From a virus: DNA of 64,000 nt. The position numbers and the translations under genes were made by a program. The notes below the pieces were generated by a model. The model did not search any database. It worked only from the letters and a program-made list of their open reading frames with translations, and was not told where the DNA came from. Positions 1 through 10,300 of this stretch are shown here, in pieces. The stretch lies in IMG/VR virus record IMGVR_UViG_3300042373_000871, positions 34,740-98,739 of that record; one strand, 5' to 3'. The number at the start of each line of letters is the position of its first letter. Position 1 is the stretch's first letter.

Positions 1-2578
1 ACAGGTTGCTAGTCATTGAACATGGGTTACAAGGTACAGGTATTAATTGACAACCCTCTTGTCTTCTCCAAACAAATTTTTGTCTATGAAATATAGAATT
101 TTCGTATTTAACACCCGTATTCCATATTGTACTTGCTGGAACCATTTGTTCAACTAATCTTACCCAATAATCACCCATTCCATCTACATACTCAATCATG
201 TTAGTATAATTAAAACTACCATCCGGTACCCCAGCTAAATTCTGAGCGTCTAAATATTTCCAATAAATTGACTGAAGGGTTGGATACCCCATTGTTTTAC
301 CATCAGTAGAGAATTGTCTATTTCTAACATTAATCATGTTTTTCCAAAATGTTTGGGCGAACTCAAAGAATGTCTTACGTTTTGGTTGTGGATTTATTTC
401 CGTCCAATCCACTCCACCCCTCATCGGATAATTCGACACAGGATTTGGGTCACAATATGTTGGTTGAACATAATTTAAACCTTCATTTGGTATTGGAAAA
501 TTATATTCCCTTGACATAACCCATACATCATATGAAAGACCTTGAGCCGGATTCAAAAATAAATCGGTATTTTTAGCGTTAAGAACTAACGCATCATTTG
601 TTGTAAAATATCTTGCATTGTATCCACCTTCTAAATTTGAACGTAGTCCAACTTCGGTATCAACCCAACTTTTATTATTATCAATAGTTTGAGTTAGATT
701 GTACCCTAAAGTCATAAAAGGAAAATCTCTAAACCTATTGAAATATTCTTGACCATAACTATATGGTGTTAGAACTGTTTGATAATTAGGGTTGGCACCT
801 GTAAATACACTATTAGTAAAACTTACTTCTTCAGGGGCTCTATGTTTTGGTGTTTGTTCAAACCATCCACTACCTTTTTCAAAGAAAAAATCTTCAGTAT
901 TTGGCGGTGCTTTAGGAAATCCTAAATCATCCATCGGATACTCGTCTTTAGTTATATTAACATCTTGGATTACTGTGGTTGTTGTGAAACCAGTGTATTC
1001 AATATTTCTTAATCTGTATGTATTACCCGCCTCAAGTGTTGGTAGTTCTTGAGTATATGTACCACCCGATATTTGAGCAAACTGTGTGTTGAATTGATTA
1101 ACATTAATTCTTTGGTCAGCCAAATAAATGTATTCGTTAAATTCAACTAAAGCATCAGGAGCACCAATTAAAGCCATTAACGTTTCAATTGATTTTCTTG
1201 TACCTTTTGATTTAAACAAGTAAGCCGAGTTCAATATTAAATTTCTATAATATTGATAATTTAACTCATCCGGAGTAGTTGCGTCTGAAATACCCGGATA
1301 TTGAGACCTATCAGTATTTGTTTGACCAAAAACTGAACTTAAAAAGTCATCAGTAGAAACAGGAGACATATTTGTTTGCCACCCTAATGTTTGTGCTAAG
1401 TTTTTAAGTAATTGAGATGGAATATCATCACCAGGGTTATAATGAACTGAATTCATAAACGCTAACGCACTTATGAATTTATTTGTTTCGTCAAAACTTC
1501 TACCGTAGATTTGTAATACCTTTTCCATTTTTTGACCTATTGTGTCAAACTCTTGGAACGCACCGGTAGTTAAAAATCTTGCAACAATATTGGTCTTATA
1601 CTCATCCATTGTTACACCAATATCATTTAATTGAACTAAATAATTAGTGAACGCATTTGTAACTATATCTAAATTCCAAGAACCATTTAATGGGAATGTT
1701 ATAAATTCCTGTGAAGAAAAATATGTCCCATCTTCAGCGTCTCTTGGTACATTAAAACTTGCTGTATATTTTGGTGTAACATTTCTATTTAAAAGAAAAT
1801 TTTCAACCTCATCTAAATGTTCATTGAAAATTCTATTAACCTCATAATCATTTGGTCTAATAACTAAATCATCAAAAGTAACTGTTTGAAATGGAAATGG
1901 GTGACCACTAACACTTATGTTTAAAGTCCCCGATGTCATTGAGGTTGTTGGAATAATTGCCGTAACATTATATCCATTACCATTATAATATAAACTATAA
2001 TTAGCATATTGAACCGTCATATCTCTAAGTGAAGATACCTGAATTTCTTTTAATTCCAAGTTTCTAGTTGAGTTAATGGTAAAATCAATTGCAAATGGAT
2101 TCCTTAAACGAGCAATATCTAAATCAAAACTAGTGATATTATCAATCTCATTATAAGTTATATTTGTTGCAGTTTCACCTTTAATATAGTTCTCACCCAT
2201 AAGAGTCGCTTCAAGTGCCGCAGGAAATTTTGCAATAATTGTTTCAACAGCTGTGGATAATCTTTTTACTAAAGACCCGTATTGAGTAAAATTAGTAATT
2301 TGACTTAAATCAAAATTTGGGTAAACTTTAAAGTTATTTTCAAATATGGTTCTTGACTGAAGAGTACTTTCTAAACCTAACCCTTCTAAACTAATTGGGT
2401 CAGAAAATGTTCCGGTGTTAAAAGTTCTATTTGTTTTTTCATTAAAAGAAGTCGCAAATTCAAAATTACCCTGTGTCAAACCACCCCCCGTAACTAGTTG
2501 GAAACCAACTAAATCATCAGAGAATGAACTTGCACCGGATGGACCTTGTGGAGGACATGTAAATTTTTGTAATGCCAT
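1..2578 (-). CDS. Large virion structural protein, C-terminus beyond the window
   Basis: The reading frame stays open from an ATG at 2578 to the left window edge (about 859 codons), so this is the N-terminal part of a larger protein starting MALQKFTCPPQGPSG. The ATG overlaps the TAA of the upstream gene (TAATG), which implies translational coupling as the last visible member of the baseplate/adhesion cluster that begins at gp25. I recognise no domain. The sequence is rich in Asn, Thr, Tyr and Phe, has no signal peptide or membrane segment, and looks like the beta-rich proteins encoded upstream. In T4 this position is held by the gp8-gp12 baseplate and tail-fibre proteins, so a baseplate-periphery or fibre role is likely but is inferred from position only. 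Confidence 0.6.
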   Translation of the reverse strand, partial: MALQKFTCPPQGPSGASSFSDDLVGFQLVTGGGLTQGNFEFATSFNEKTNRTFNTGTFSDPISLEGLGLESTLQSRTIFENNFKVYPNFDLSQITNFTQYGSLVKRLSTAVETIIAKFPAALEATLMGENYIKGETATNITYNEIDNITSFDLDIARLRNPFAIDFTINSTRNLELKEIQVSSLRDMTVQYANYSLYYNGNGYNVTAIIPTTSMTSGTLNISVSGHPFPFQTVTFDDLVIRPNDYEVNRIFNEHLDEVENFLLNRNVTPKYTASFNVPRDAEDGTYFSSQEFITFPLNGSWNLDIVTNAFTNYLVQLNDIGVTMDEYKTNIVARFLTTGAFQEFDTIGQKMEKVLQIYGRSFDETNKFISALAFMNSVHYNPGDDIPSQLLKNLAQTLGWQTNMSPVSTDDFLSSVFGQTNTDRSQYPGISDATTPDELNYQYYRNLILNSAYLFKSKGTRKSIETLMALIGAPDALVEFNEYIYLADQRINVNQFNTQFAQISGGTYTQELPTLEAGNTYRLRNIEYTGFTTTTVIQDVNITKDEYPMDDLGFPKAPPNTEDFFFEKGSGWFEQTPKHRAPEEVSFTNSVFTGANPNYQTVLTPYSYGQEYFNRFRDFPFMTLGYNLTQTIDNNKSWVDTEVGLRSNLEGGYNARYFTTNDALVLNAKNTDLFLNPAQGLSYDVWVMSREYNFPIPNEGLNYVQPTYCDPNPVSNYPMRGGVDWTEINPQPKRKTFFEFAQTFWKNMINVRNRQFSTDGKTMGYPTLQSIYWKYLDAQNLAGVPDGSFNYTNMIEYVDGMGDYWVRLVEQMVPASTIWNTGVKYENSIFHRQKFVWRRQEGCQLIPVPCNPCSMTSNL

Positions 2579-3495
2579 TATTCAGTTATGTTTGTAAAGT
2601 TTTTACTAAAATCAATATTATCACCTCTATTTTGTCTAACTTCGTATAATAACGTATTAAATTGGTCTCTAATTTCGTATAAGTTATATTGTTGGTAAAT
2701 GTTGTTATTTGCGTCGTAAATAGTGTAAATACCATCATCCATAGATTTAGTTTGATTACCATAAAGAGCAATCGCCAATGTTGAGAAATCTTGGTCCGCA
2801 ATCTCTATATCAAGTGTTATAGGATTAAAGAAGGTATTCGACATTATTATAGTTTGATTTGGCTGCCCAATATATGGTGTAGCATTTGGTTTGTTTGTCG
2901 GAGATGACGACGGAGAAACCGTACAAAAGATTAGATTTGTATTGTTATCAGTATATCTATATCTAATTGCTTTTTGTGACGTATTTGTTAAATTTTGAAC
3001 AACCGGTTCACAAAAGAATGATGATGTTACAATTCTAAAGAAATTAGGTATTTTTGTCCCATCAGAGTTTAAATACTCAATTCTAAAACCAACCAAACCT
3101 TGATTCACAAATTTATTTCTAAATTGACTTGGAACATCATTCAAATCAATAACAAGTCCTTTTACGTTAGGTAATGATGATAACACACCACAATCTAATA
3201 TACTCGTTCTAATCTCCGCAGGTCTTATGTATAAGGTATAGATACCTAATTGGTTAAATTGTTCCGCTGGCAATCTTAAATTGTACAATCCACCTAATAT
3301 TTCAACATTAGGGTTAGGACTTGAAGGATTTGTCTGTGAATTATTAAAATAAGGTCTCAATATAGATACCGCATCTAACTTTGTTAATACAAAATTATCT
3401 GTTTCATCTCTTGATGGTGTATAATTAAGAATGATGTCTACATCCTCCGGTGATACATCTGCCGGTCTTATCGTTCCATATGTTCCTGTTGCCAT
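2578..3495 (-). CDS. Putative baseplate/tail structural protein, 305 aa
   Basis: A complete 305-residue frame starting MATGTYGTIRPADVSPEDVD. I do not recognise the family. It is soluble, Asn/Thr/Tyr-rich and without membrane segments. An immunoglobulin-like or other beta-rich structural fold seems plausible, but no diagnostic motif is visible. The gene lies 9 nt downstream of the 408-residue PKD protein and its stop overlaps the start of the next gene, so all are co-transcribed with the gp25-gp6 wedge genes. Function is inferred only from sitting in a run of virion genes. Confidence 0.5.
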   Translation of the reverse strand: MATGTYGTIRPADVSPEDVDIILNYTPSRDETDNFVLTKLDAVSILRPYFNNSQTNPSSPNPNVEILGGLYNLRLPAEQFNQLGIYTLYIRPAEIRTSILDCGVLSSLPNVKGLVIDLNDVPSQFRNKFVNQGLVGFRIEYLNSDGTKIPNFFRIVTSSFFCEPVVQNLTNTSQKAIRYRYTDNNTNLIFCTVSPSSSPTNKPNATPYIGQPNQTIIMSNTFFNPITLDIEIADQDFSTLAIALYGNQTKSMDDGIYTIYDANNNIYQQYNLYEIRDQFNTLLYEVRQNRGDNIDFSKNFTNITE

Positions 3496-3504
3496 ATTAT
3501 TATT

Positions 3505-4731
3505 TTAATCTATTTTTATTATGTTGAAATATTTATAACCATATTTTTCAAGGTCACCTAAATTATCCACTTCTCCCAATCTTTCCATTGATTCAAATCC
3601 GGAAACTTTTCCTCTCTCTATAAATACATTGGATTGAACTTCTGGCTCATCAATTACATTTAATAATGCTTCATTTTTTACAATTGGTTCACATACCGTA
3701 TCTATTTGTGTTACACCACTAACTACAAAGACGGTTGTACCATCACTAAAATCATAGTAATCAACACCATTTATTGTATACCCGGTGTATAATTGATTAC
3801 CGTTTGCACTTCCACCCCAATATGTCCCGACAACACCTGTAGTACCTGTTATCTGAACACCAACCTTATAATACCCGTCATCTAAATCTTGTTTTTTACC
3901 ATAAACCCTTAAATCTGATACCGTTGATTGAGTGTATCCACTAACAACTAATGGTACGGTTAAATAAGGATTAACACCACTTTGATAAGTTTCACAACTC
4001 GCATCACCACTATAAATAAAGTCATAACAAATTGGTGTTGCCGACCAACTACCGCCCATAGGAGTAAAACAAGTTGTACCTTTTGGGTCTAATATAGTTG
4101 CGTTAGTAAATGGTACTGTGACCGTTTTCTTCACTACATTAGAACCCCACGGACTCATACCTGACATACTAATCGTAAATTCACCGGATTGTGAGTATGG
4201 ATGTGAATAAAAATTAGGACTGACATTTGTAACTGTTTGTTTTGGTGTACCATCACCCCAATCTATTTCATAAGACGAAAATTCTAAATATTTTTTAAAC
4301 TCAACATCAGAAGTATTATAAAAATTGTAAGTATATGCTGATAAAGTATTGGCCGAAAATAAAAAGTTAGTCATAACTTCTTGTTGGATAATCATACCAT
4401 CAAATACAGAATAATACCCAACGTCCACGGTATTTTCAGTTATTAATATTGGAATAGTCATTCCGGTTAATAATGATGTGCCTCGTTTGAGTGTTGCTTT
4501 TGAAATATTAGAAGTCGCTGTTGTTCCCGTAGCACCTGTTAATATTTGAGTCATTGATGAATATACATAAGCAGACCCATCAATATATTTGGTCACTTCT
4601 CTAGTATATATGTCACAACAAAAAGGAATTTTTTGTTCTTCAAGATATGGGTCACCGATATAATTAATTTTAAAAATATCCCCGTTTATAACTTCAGGTG
4701 ATATTCTTATACGATAGGTGTTTGCACTCAT
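3505..4731 (-). CDS. Tail/adhesion structural protein with PKD-like domain, 408 aa
   Basis: Around residues 150-200 the sequence contains DWGDGTPKQ, then HPYSQSGEFTISMSG and a hydrophobic strand. This is the WGDGT...HxYxxxGxYxVxL signature of a PKD-type beta-sandwich, a module common in surface and adhesion proteins. The N-terminus has a Cys pair (CCDI), and the rest is Gly/Thr-rich and beta-like. It overlaps the preceding gene by one base and is followed closely by the 305-residue gene. A role at the exposed baseplate rim or in receptor contact is an inference from the domain and location. No enzymatic motif is seen. Confidence 0.55.
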   Translation of the reverse strand: MSANTYRIRISPEVINGDIFKINYIGDPYLEEQKIPFCCDIYTREVTKYIDGSAYVYSSMTQILTGATGTTATSNISKATLKRGTSLLTGMTIPILITENTVDVGYYSVFDGMIIQQEVMTNFLFSANTLSAYTYNFYNTSDVEFKKYLEFSSYEIDWGDGTPKQTVTNVSPNFYSHPYSQSGEFTISMSGMSPWGSNVVKKTVTVPFTNATILDPKGTTCFTPMGGSWSATPICYDFIYSGDASCETYQSGVNPYLTVPLVVSGYTQSTVSDLRVYGKKQDLDDGYYKVGVQITGTTGVVGTYWGGSANGNQLYTGYTINGVDYYDFSDGTTVFVVSGVTQIDTVCEPIVKNEALLNVIDEPEVQSNVFIERGKVSGFESMERLGEVDNLGDLEKYGYKYFNIIKID

Positions 4732-5531
4732 TATGGATTAATATATTCATACCATTTTATGGAACTAGTCGTTCCTGCCCTATTACCTGAATCATCCAAG
4801 ATTTCATAGGTTTTGTTAACATAATTTAAATTAACTTTATAATAAAAATACTTCGACTCAAATTGAAAAGCACTTGGTATTGTTGGAGGAATTTGAGGTA
4901 CTTTCATCATTTTAACAAACACACCTAATTTACCATCAAAAAATTTAGCACTCATATAAAAAGTAGTTAAATCATAAAACTTAATATTTTTTAACCAATA
5001 AATGAAAAACCCTTCCTTATCACCAACAAAATCTAATTTGTAGGATGGACGTTTAATTAAAACATCCGGAATGTAAGGAGATAATGTAACCAATTCCGTA
5101 AACCCCTGTTGAACGGGGATAATTATTGTGAAATAATTAGTTTGGGATTTACCATCCATTGTATCATAAAAATCCAATTTAAAGAATGATTTGGTAAAAG
5201 GTTTTTCATAATAATATATTTCACTCTTATCAAATCCTTCAGGTAAATAACTAGTCACCCAATCATTACTTGTTGCGGTCGTAACATTATTAACATTACC
5301 ACTATAGAAATGAAAATCATACTTAACATCTGTTTTTGTATCATTATCATATGGTTTATGTGAAAATCTCAATAACTCAAAATCTTCAGCAACACCAATG
5401 ATATCCTTGATAACATCTTCCTCATAAAGTTCAATACTATCTTCTTGTCCATACATATCCCACTTCAGTTCAATCGGTAAAAGAATGTACTGTTCATCAT
5501 TTGGGATTACAAATCTAAATTTATTACTCAC
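4731..5531 (-). CDS. Putative baseplate/tail structural protein, 266 aa
   Basis: A complete frame starting MSNKFRFVIPNDEQYILLPI. It is aromatic-rich (many Tyr and Phe), and has no recognisable motif, signal peptide or membrane helix. It overlaps the 622-residue gene by 8 nt upstream and the PKD gene by one base downstream, so the three are very likely translated from one message in fixed ratio. I cannot assign a family. Membership of the baseplate-distal cluster is the only functional clue. Confidence 0.5.
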   Translation of the reverse strand: MSNKFRFVIPNDEQYILLPIELKWDMYGQEDSIELYEEDVIKDIIGVAEDFELLRFSHKPYDNDTKTDVKYDFHFYSGNVNNVTTATSNDWVTSYLPEGFDKSEIYYYEKPFTKSFFKLDFYDTMDGKSQTNYFTIIIPVQQGFTELVTLSPYIPDVLIKRPSYKLDFVGDKEGFFIYWLKNIKFYDLTTFYMSAKFFDGKLGVFVKMMKVPQIPPTIPSAFQFESKYFYYKVNLNYVNKTYEILDDSGNRAGTTSSIKWYEYINP

Positions 5532-7392
5532 AATCGTCTATTATTGGTTCTGCAGTTATTATCTGTTCATTATAATTAGTACCTTCAGGTATTATTCTAA
5601 AAATAATATTTGTATAAGGGTAATGAGACCCATTTAAAAATGGATAATTAACCCCAATATTATTAGAGTCAATAAATCCGTAACTATATAAATCCTTCCA
5701 TAAAAAAGTATCTTTACTTGGAGAGTAATACGCATAATTAGGAACATCCACCACATTTTTCTTATCTCCCTCCTCAATGTAATCTGAGAATTGTCTAATA
5801 GTTAAACTATTATGTGGTTGATAATAATACCCGTAAGGATTGTCCAAAGACATACGATAACCTGTTGAACTAGTTGGTCTTCCAATATTAAATACTTTTG
5901 CGTTATACGTTATCTTATGATATAAATTAGATATAACTCTTTCTGTTTGTTCAAAATTATTCCACTCACAATAATCACCATCTAACGTATCACCTTCCTT
6001 TAAAGACCTATTATATGTGAAAACTATTGGTACTCCATTATATATTCCCAACGGTGCGTTGCTTGGTGGTGGACCTAACGTTGTATTCACATAGGTATCT
6101 ATTGGGATATTTGTGTCCGACAAATTATTTATTTCACTCCACCAATATGAGGGTAATTTAGTTTGGGGATTTAAAGGTAAATTAAAATCATAACCAAATT
6201 TCATACCCTGATAACCCAATCCCGGCCCAATTAACCTACCAAACGTATAACCAAAATAACCTTTCCAAATTGTTGTAAAAAACAATTCAGTTAATGGTCT
6301 TTTTTGATTATCAATTAAATCATTAATTCTAATATCCTTATCAAATGATAATGTGTAAGATTGAGAACCTTCCTTTATAGAAACTCTAGCAATTCTGTTA
6401 GGTGTAAAACCACTACTTTCATATTTTTTCTTAACACCAAAAATATTTTGGTCAAATCCCGCATTTACTAAAATCGCATTATCAGGGTTTGTTAAAATTT
6501 TATGTCTTCTAACATAATATGTTGAGATAGTATCACTTGGGTTATCACTATTTATAATTCGTTTAAAAGTCCCTTCTGTTCCGGTAGTAAATGTTGTTCC
6601 TGTAAACCCAACATTAAAAATGTTAAAAATATATAAGTCACTTTCGTATTTCCCATCACCTAAACTATATACTTCAAAAGTATCAACCCCATTGTAGTTA
6701 AAATTTAATTTAACAAACTCTCCCGGTGTTAATCCATGTTTCATCGGACATATACATTTAATAATCCCTCTTCCGTTATATACAGTTGTATCATCATTTT
6801 CAACCACAAAAGGAATCCCGTCTGAAGCGACCCAATCTAATGTAACTGCGTTTGAAATTGATGGTATTTTAATAATAGCATTTAATTGTTTTTGATAATC
6901 ATTTTCAAATGGATAACTAACATAATGCGTCCAATTATATGTTGAAGCACTTTTGCTTACAAAAGTCAAATGATTATATGGTGGTTGAGTATAACCCGGA
7001 ACATTGTAATCAGTTCTAATAAAATCAAATTCATTATATTGTGGAAATCCTGACCAAATAACACTTGGATTTATACCAGTTGGGGTACAATTATTCGCCG
7101 CCGCTTGAGCTTCATTAACATAATACAGATTATTTTCAAATGGTATGTAATCCGTACTACCTGTATATGAATTATTAAATAATAATGAAAATTTACAGGT
7201 AGGTCTAAATATATCAGATTTTTGTCTTTCATCATCAAACACTTGTTCCAAACTAACATCAATATTCCTATCAAATTCAACATTTATTTGAGCGGTTTGA
7301 ACTAAAGGAACATTGAACATCAGATTGGTGTCTGGTGCCGATTTATATCGTAAAGAACCTAAAATTACTCTAGTATCAATTCTATTTCCCAT
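5524..7392 (-). CDS. Putative baseplate structural protein, 622 aa
   Basis: A 622-residue protein starting MGNRIDTRVILGSLRYKSAP, with no family I recognise. The composition (Tyr, Asn, Pro, Gly) and the lack of membrane segments or catalytic motifs point to a structural protein. It starts one base after the stop of the 1762-residue protein and overlaps the next gene, so it belongs to the gp25-gp6 operon. By order after gp25, gp6 and a gp7-position protein it would occupy the T4 gp8/gp10 region. That equivalence is positional only; no sequence similarity to those proteins is claimed. Confidence 0.5.
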   Translation of the reverse strand: MGNRIDTRVILGSLRYKSAPDTNLMFNVPLVQTAQINVEFDRNIDVSLEQVFDDERQKSDIFRPTCKFSLLFNNSYTGSTDYIPFENNLYYVNEAQAAANNCTPTGINPSVIWSGFPQYNEFDFIRTDYNVPGYTQPPYNHLTFVSKSASTYNWTHYVSYPFENDYQKQLNAIIKIPSISNAVTLDWVASDGIPFVVENDDTTVYNGRGIIKCICPMKHGLTPGEFVKLNFNYNGVDTFEVYSLGDGKYESDLYIFNIFNVGFTGTTFTTGTEGTFKRIINSDNPSDTISTYYVRRHKILTNPDNAILVNAGFDQNIFGVKKKYESSGFTPNRIARVSIKEGSQSYTLSFDKDIRINDLIDNQKRPLTELFFTTIWKGYFGYTFGRLIGPGLGYQGMKFGYDFNLPLNPQTKLPSYWWSEINNLSDTNIPIDTYVNTTLGPPPSNAPLGIYNGVPIVFTYNRSLKEGDTLDGDYCEWNNFEQTERVISNLYHKITYNAKVFNIGRPTSSTGYRMSLDNPYGYYYQPHNSLTIRQFSDYIEEGDKKNVVDVPNYAYYSPSKDTFLWKDLYSYGFIDSNNIGVNYPFLNGSHYPYTNIIFRIIPEGTNYNEQIITAEPIIDDCE

Positions 7393-7393
7393 A

Positions 7394-10300
7394 TTATAAT
7401 GTTGTTGTTGTATCTAACCATTTAGTTGTGAATCTATCAAATGCCGATTTACCTTTTTTCAATCCAAAATAAAAATAAAACGGAGCTCCGGTATTAAACA
7501 ATCTGTCATCATATGAATTTGATTCAATAGAGTTAAACTCCGGATTTAATGTTCCATCAGGATAAACAGAATAAATATAACCTTTAAAGTATTTGTTTTC
7601 AGGACTTTGAGATGTTCTCATATATCTTGATGAAGGTTCAGTTCTGTCTAACAATTGATAAGGATAATTAAAAAATGCTGGGTTGTTTATTGGGTTAGTA
7701 TACCACCCATTTTTTTGAGACCCAAAAATACTATTGGTGTCATCTGGTTTTATATTCCATTGATAAAATGGAACCGTTTGAGTGAATACCGAAAAATAAC
7801 TAAAAGTACACGGTTGATTCGCAATCCCATCAGGGTCAATAATCGTTCTTTTTGGTGATATAAAATCTCGCGTTTGAGTATCTGAAGAAAAGAAAACACC
7901 AAACACCACCTTATTAATATCACTTGACGGGTTATAATATATTGGGTTTTGTTGTCCAGCAGGATTGTCAGGATAATTTAATGATTGGAACGGCGCCACC
8001 GATAATTCAGAATTAATAGCAATCATTTGAGCATAATCACCATCAATCATAAGTTTAGTTCTACTGAAAAATGATAGGATACCAGTATTATTTAACCCAA
8101 TTTTTTGCAAAAATCCGGGACTAGCTAATCTTGTAATAATTAAAAGATTTAATAATTCAGAAACATCACCATAACTTGACGTATTTAACCTATTCATAAC
8201 ATACCCATCAAAATCATCAGACATAACCAATTCTTGTATATATAAGTTTCTTGGTCCTAAATCCATGATAGTTGTTGGATATTTTAAATTTTTTAAATTA
8301 CCACCATAACCACCAAATATACCTTCTATAACTGAAGCAGGACGAGGTCTATCCATACCAATAAATTCAGAAATACTATCATTCCAAGGACTACTTCTAT
8401 AATAAAAATTATTAGTGTCTTGGTCAAAATAAATATTTTCACTACAAATTCTACTCACAGGTCGATTTTGACTATTGAAAACAATATCATTAGAAAATGA
8501 AAAAGTGTAAAGAACTCCATTAATCCAATTGTTCGTAAATAAATGAGAAAATACATTTCTACATGCACCAAACATTACTTGAATCCTATTTGTCCATTCA
8601 AACACTACTTGAAAATCTTGACCTGATAATAAAGAAAGTATTGGTTGAGTAATTAATATGTAACAACCACCATCAAACTTAACTTTACCACCACCAAAAC
8701 TCCAACAAGAATTTCCTTTATCATATATTCTTAAATTATTTTTTCCACCAATTTCTTCACTATAATAACACCCTAACGGTGCCATATCACCACAATTAAA
8801 TGACTTTAAAATTTGATTAACAAGTTCTGGTTCAGCATCCGGACCAACTATTGGTTCAGGTGCAAAAGCCCCCGCTTCTCCCACAAATACATTTGATGAC
8901 CCCGTACCACCAACACTTTGATTAATAGTTGCACCATCATCAGTTACAACAAAAATTGCAAAATTAGTGTTTGTGTGTAAAGGGAAACTATTACCTAAAT
9001 TATTTTGTACAACTGTTGATGTTGGTAATCTATCAGACCTCATCACTATTTTACGTTGATTAACACTAGTTAAATCAAAATTTAAAACCGCCGTACTTGG
9101 ATATTTTGGCGCGTAATAAATACCTTCAACTGAAAATGGGTTACTTCCAGTAGTTTGATTTATATCTAATCTCTGATAAAACATAGTACCACCTTCAACT
9201 ATCTCACCTAAATAATAACCTCTATTATCATTAGGAGAAACGTTGTATGTTCCCGCTCTTCTATTATAAGGAACACTAAATACTATACACTGTATGTCAT
9301 AAGTATACTGAATGTCCCACTCCATAATAAACCCATTCCAACCACGCGTTCCTTCTTGATAAGGAAATGGTGGGTTATCATCATTCGTATATTGGTTAAC
9401 CACTTTAGACACTGTAGATGATGGTGATGTCACGGATGATAATGTAGGAAGTCCATTTACCGGAGTAAAACCACCGTTTGTTGTATCTAAATTAGAATAA
9501 TACGTATGTAAATTACTCGAGAAAGCACTAAAACCAAATGTTTCAAATAATGGGTTAGGTGGTGTTATAGATGGTAGAAAACGAAACGAATTAAAATAAA
9601 AATCAGATGTTAAATTACTATTAGTAATATGATTAACACAATTTAAAGTACCTTGAATTGGGTAATTTAATTTATATTTTTCACCCATTACTATTGTTGA
9701 TGAATTACCAAAATTATAACCAAATAATCGACTTAAATCATATTGAACTTTAGTTCTACTTGAATTAGGGTCAACACCTCTAACCAAGAAAATAACTTTC
9801 TGTTTATCCATTGATTTATAATAATCTATAGGTGAAAAATATCTTTCTATTGTTGACCAAGACAAGTGTGGATTACAAGGAAACGCAAATTCTTGAGGTT
9901 GGCTTACACGATAAAATCTCATATCGTTATTTAAAAACCTATTATAAAATGAATTATTGCTGTTCCAATCATTAGGTAATGAAGCCGTACTAGTATTACA
10001 CATTCCACTATATTGAGCATAAGTCATACCTGTAATAACTTGAAAATATTCAACATCCATAGGGAATCTAGCATATCGAGGGTCACCTGAAAAAGTAACA
10101 ATTTGATATGATACAGATTGATTACCTGAAGTACCATCAGGATTTGCATAAGTAATCGAAATTGTTCCGGGATTAGTTGTTGACCCACTATTTATTGTCG
10201 TACCTGTAATGGTATTTGTACCATACTCATTTAATGTAGTTCCGGTATTAATAACATTTTTATCTTTTGATAGAGTAAAATCTTGAAAAGATAACATAGT

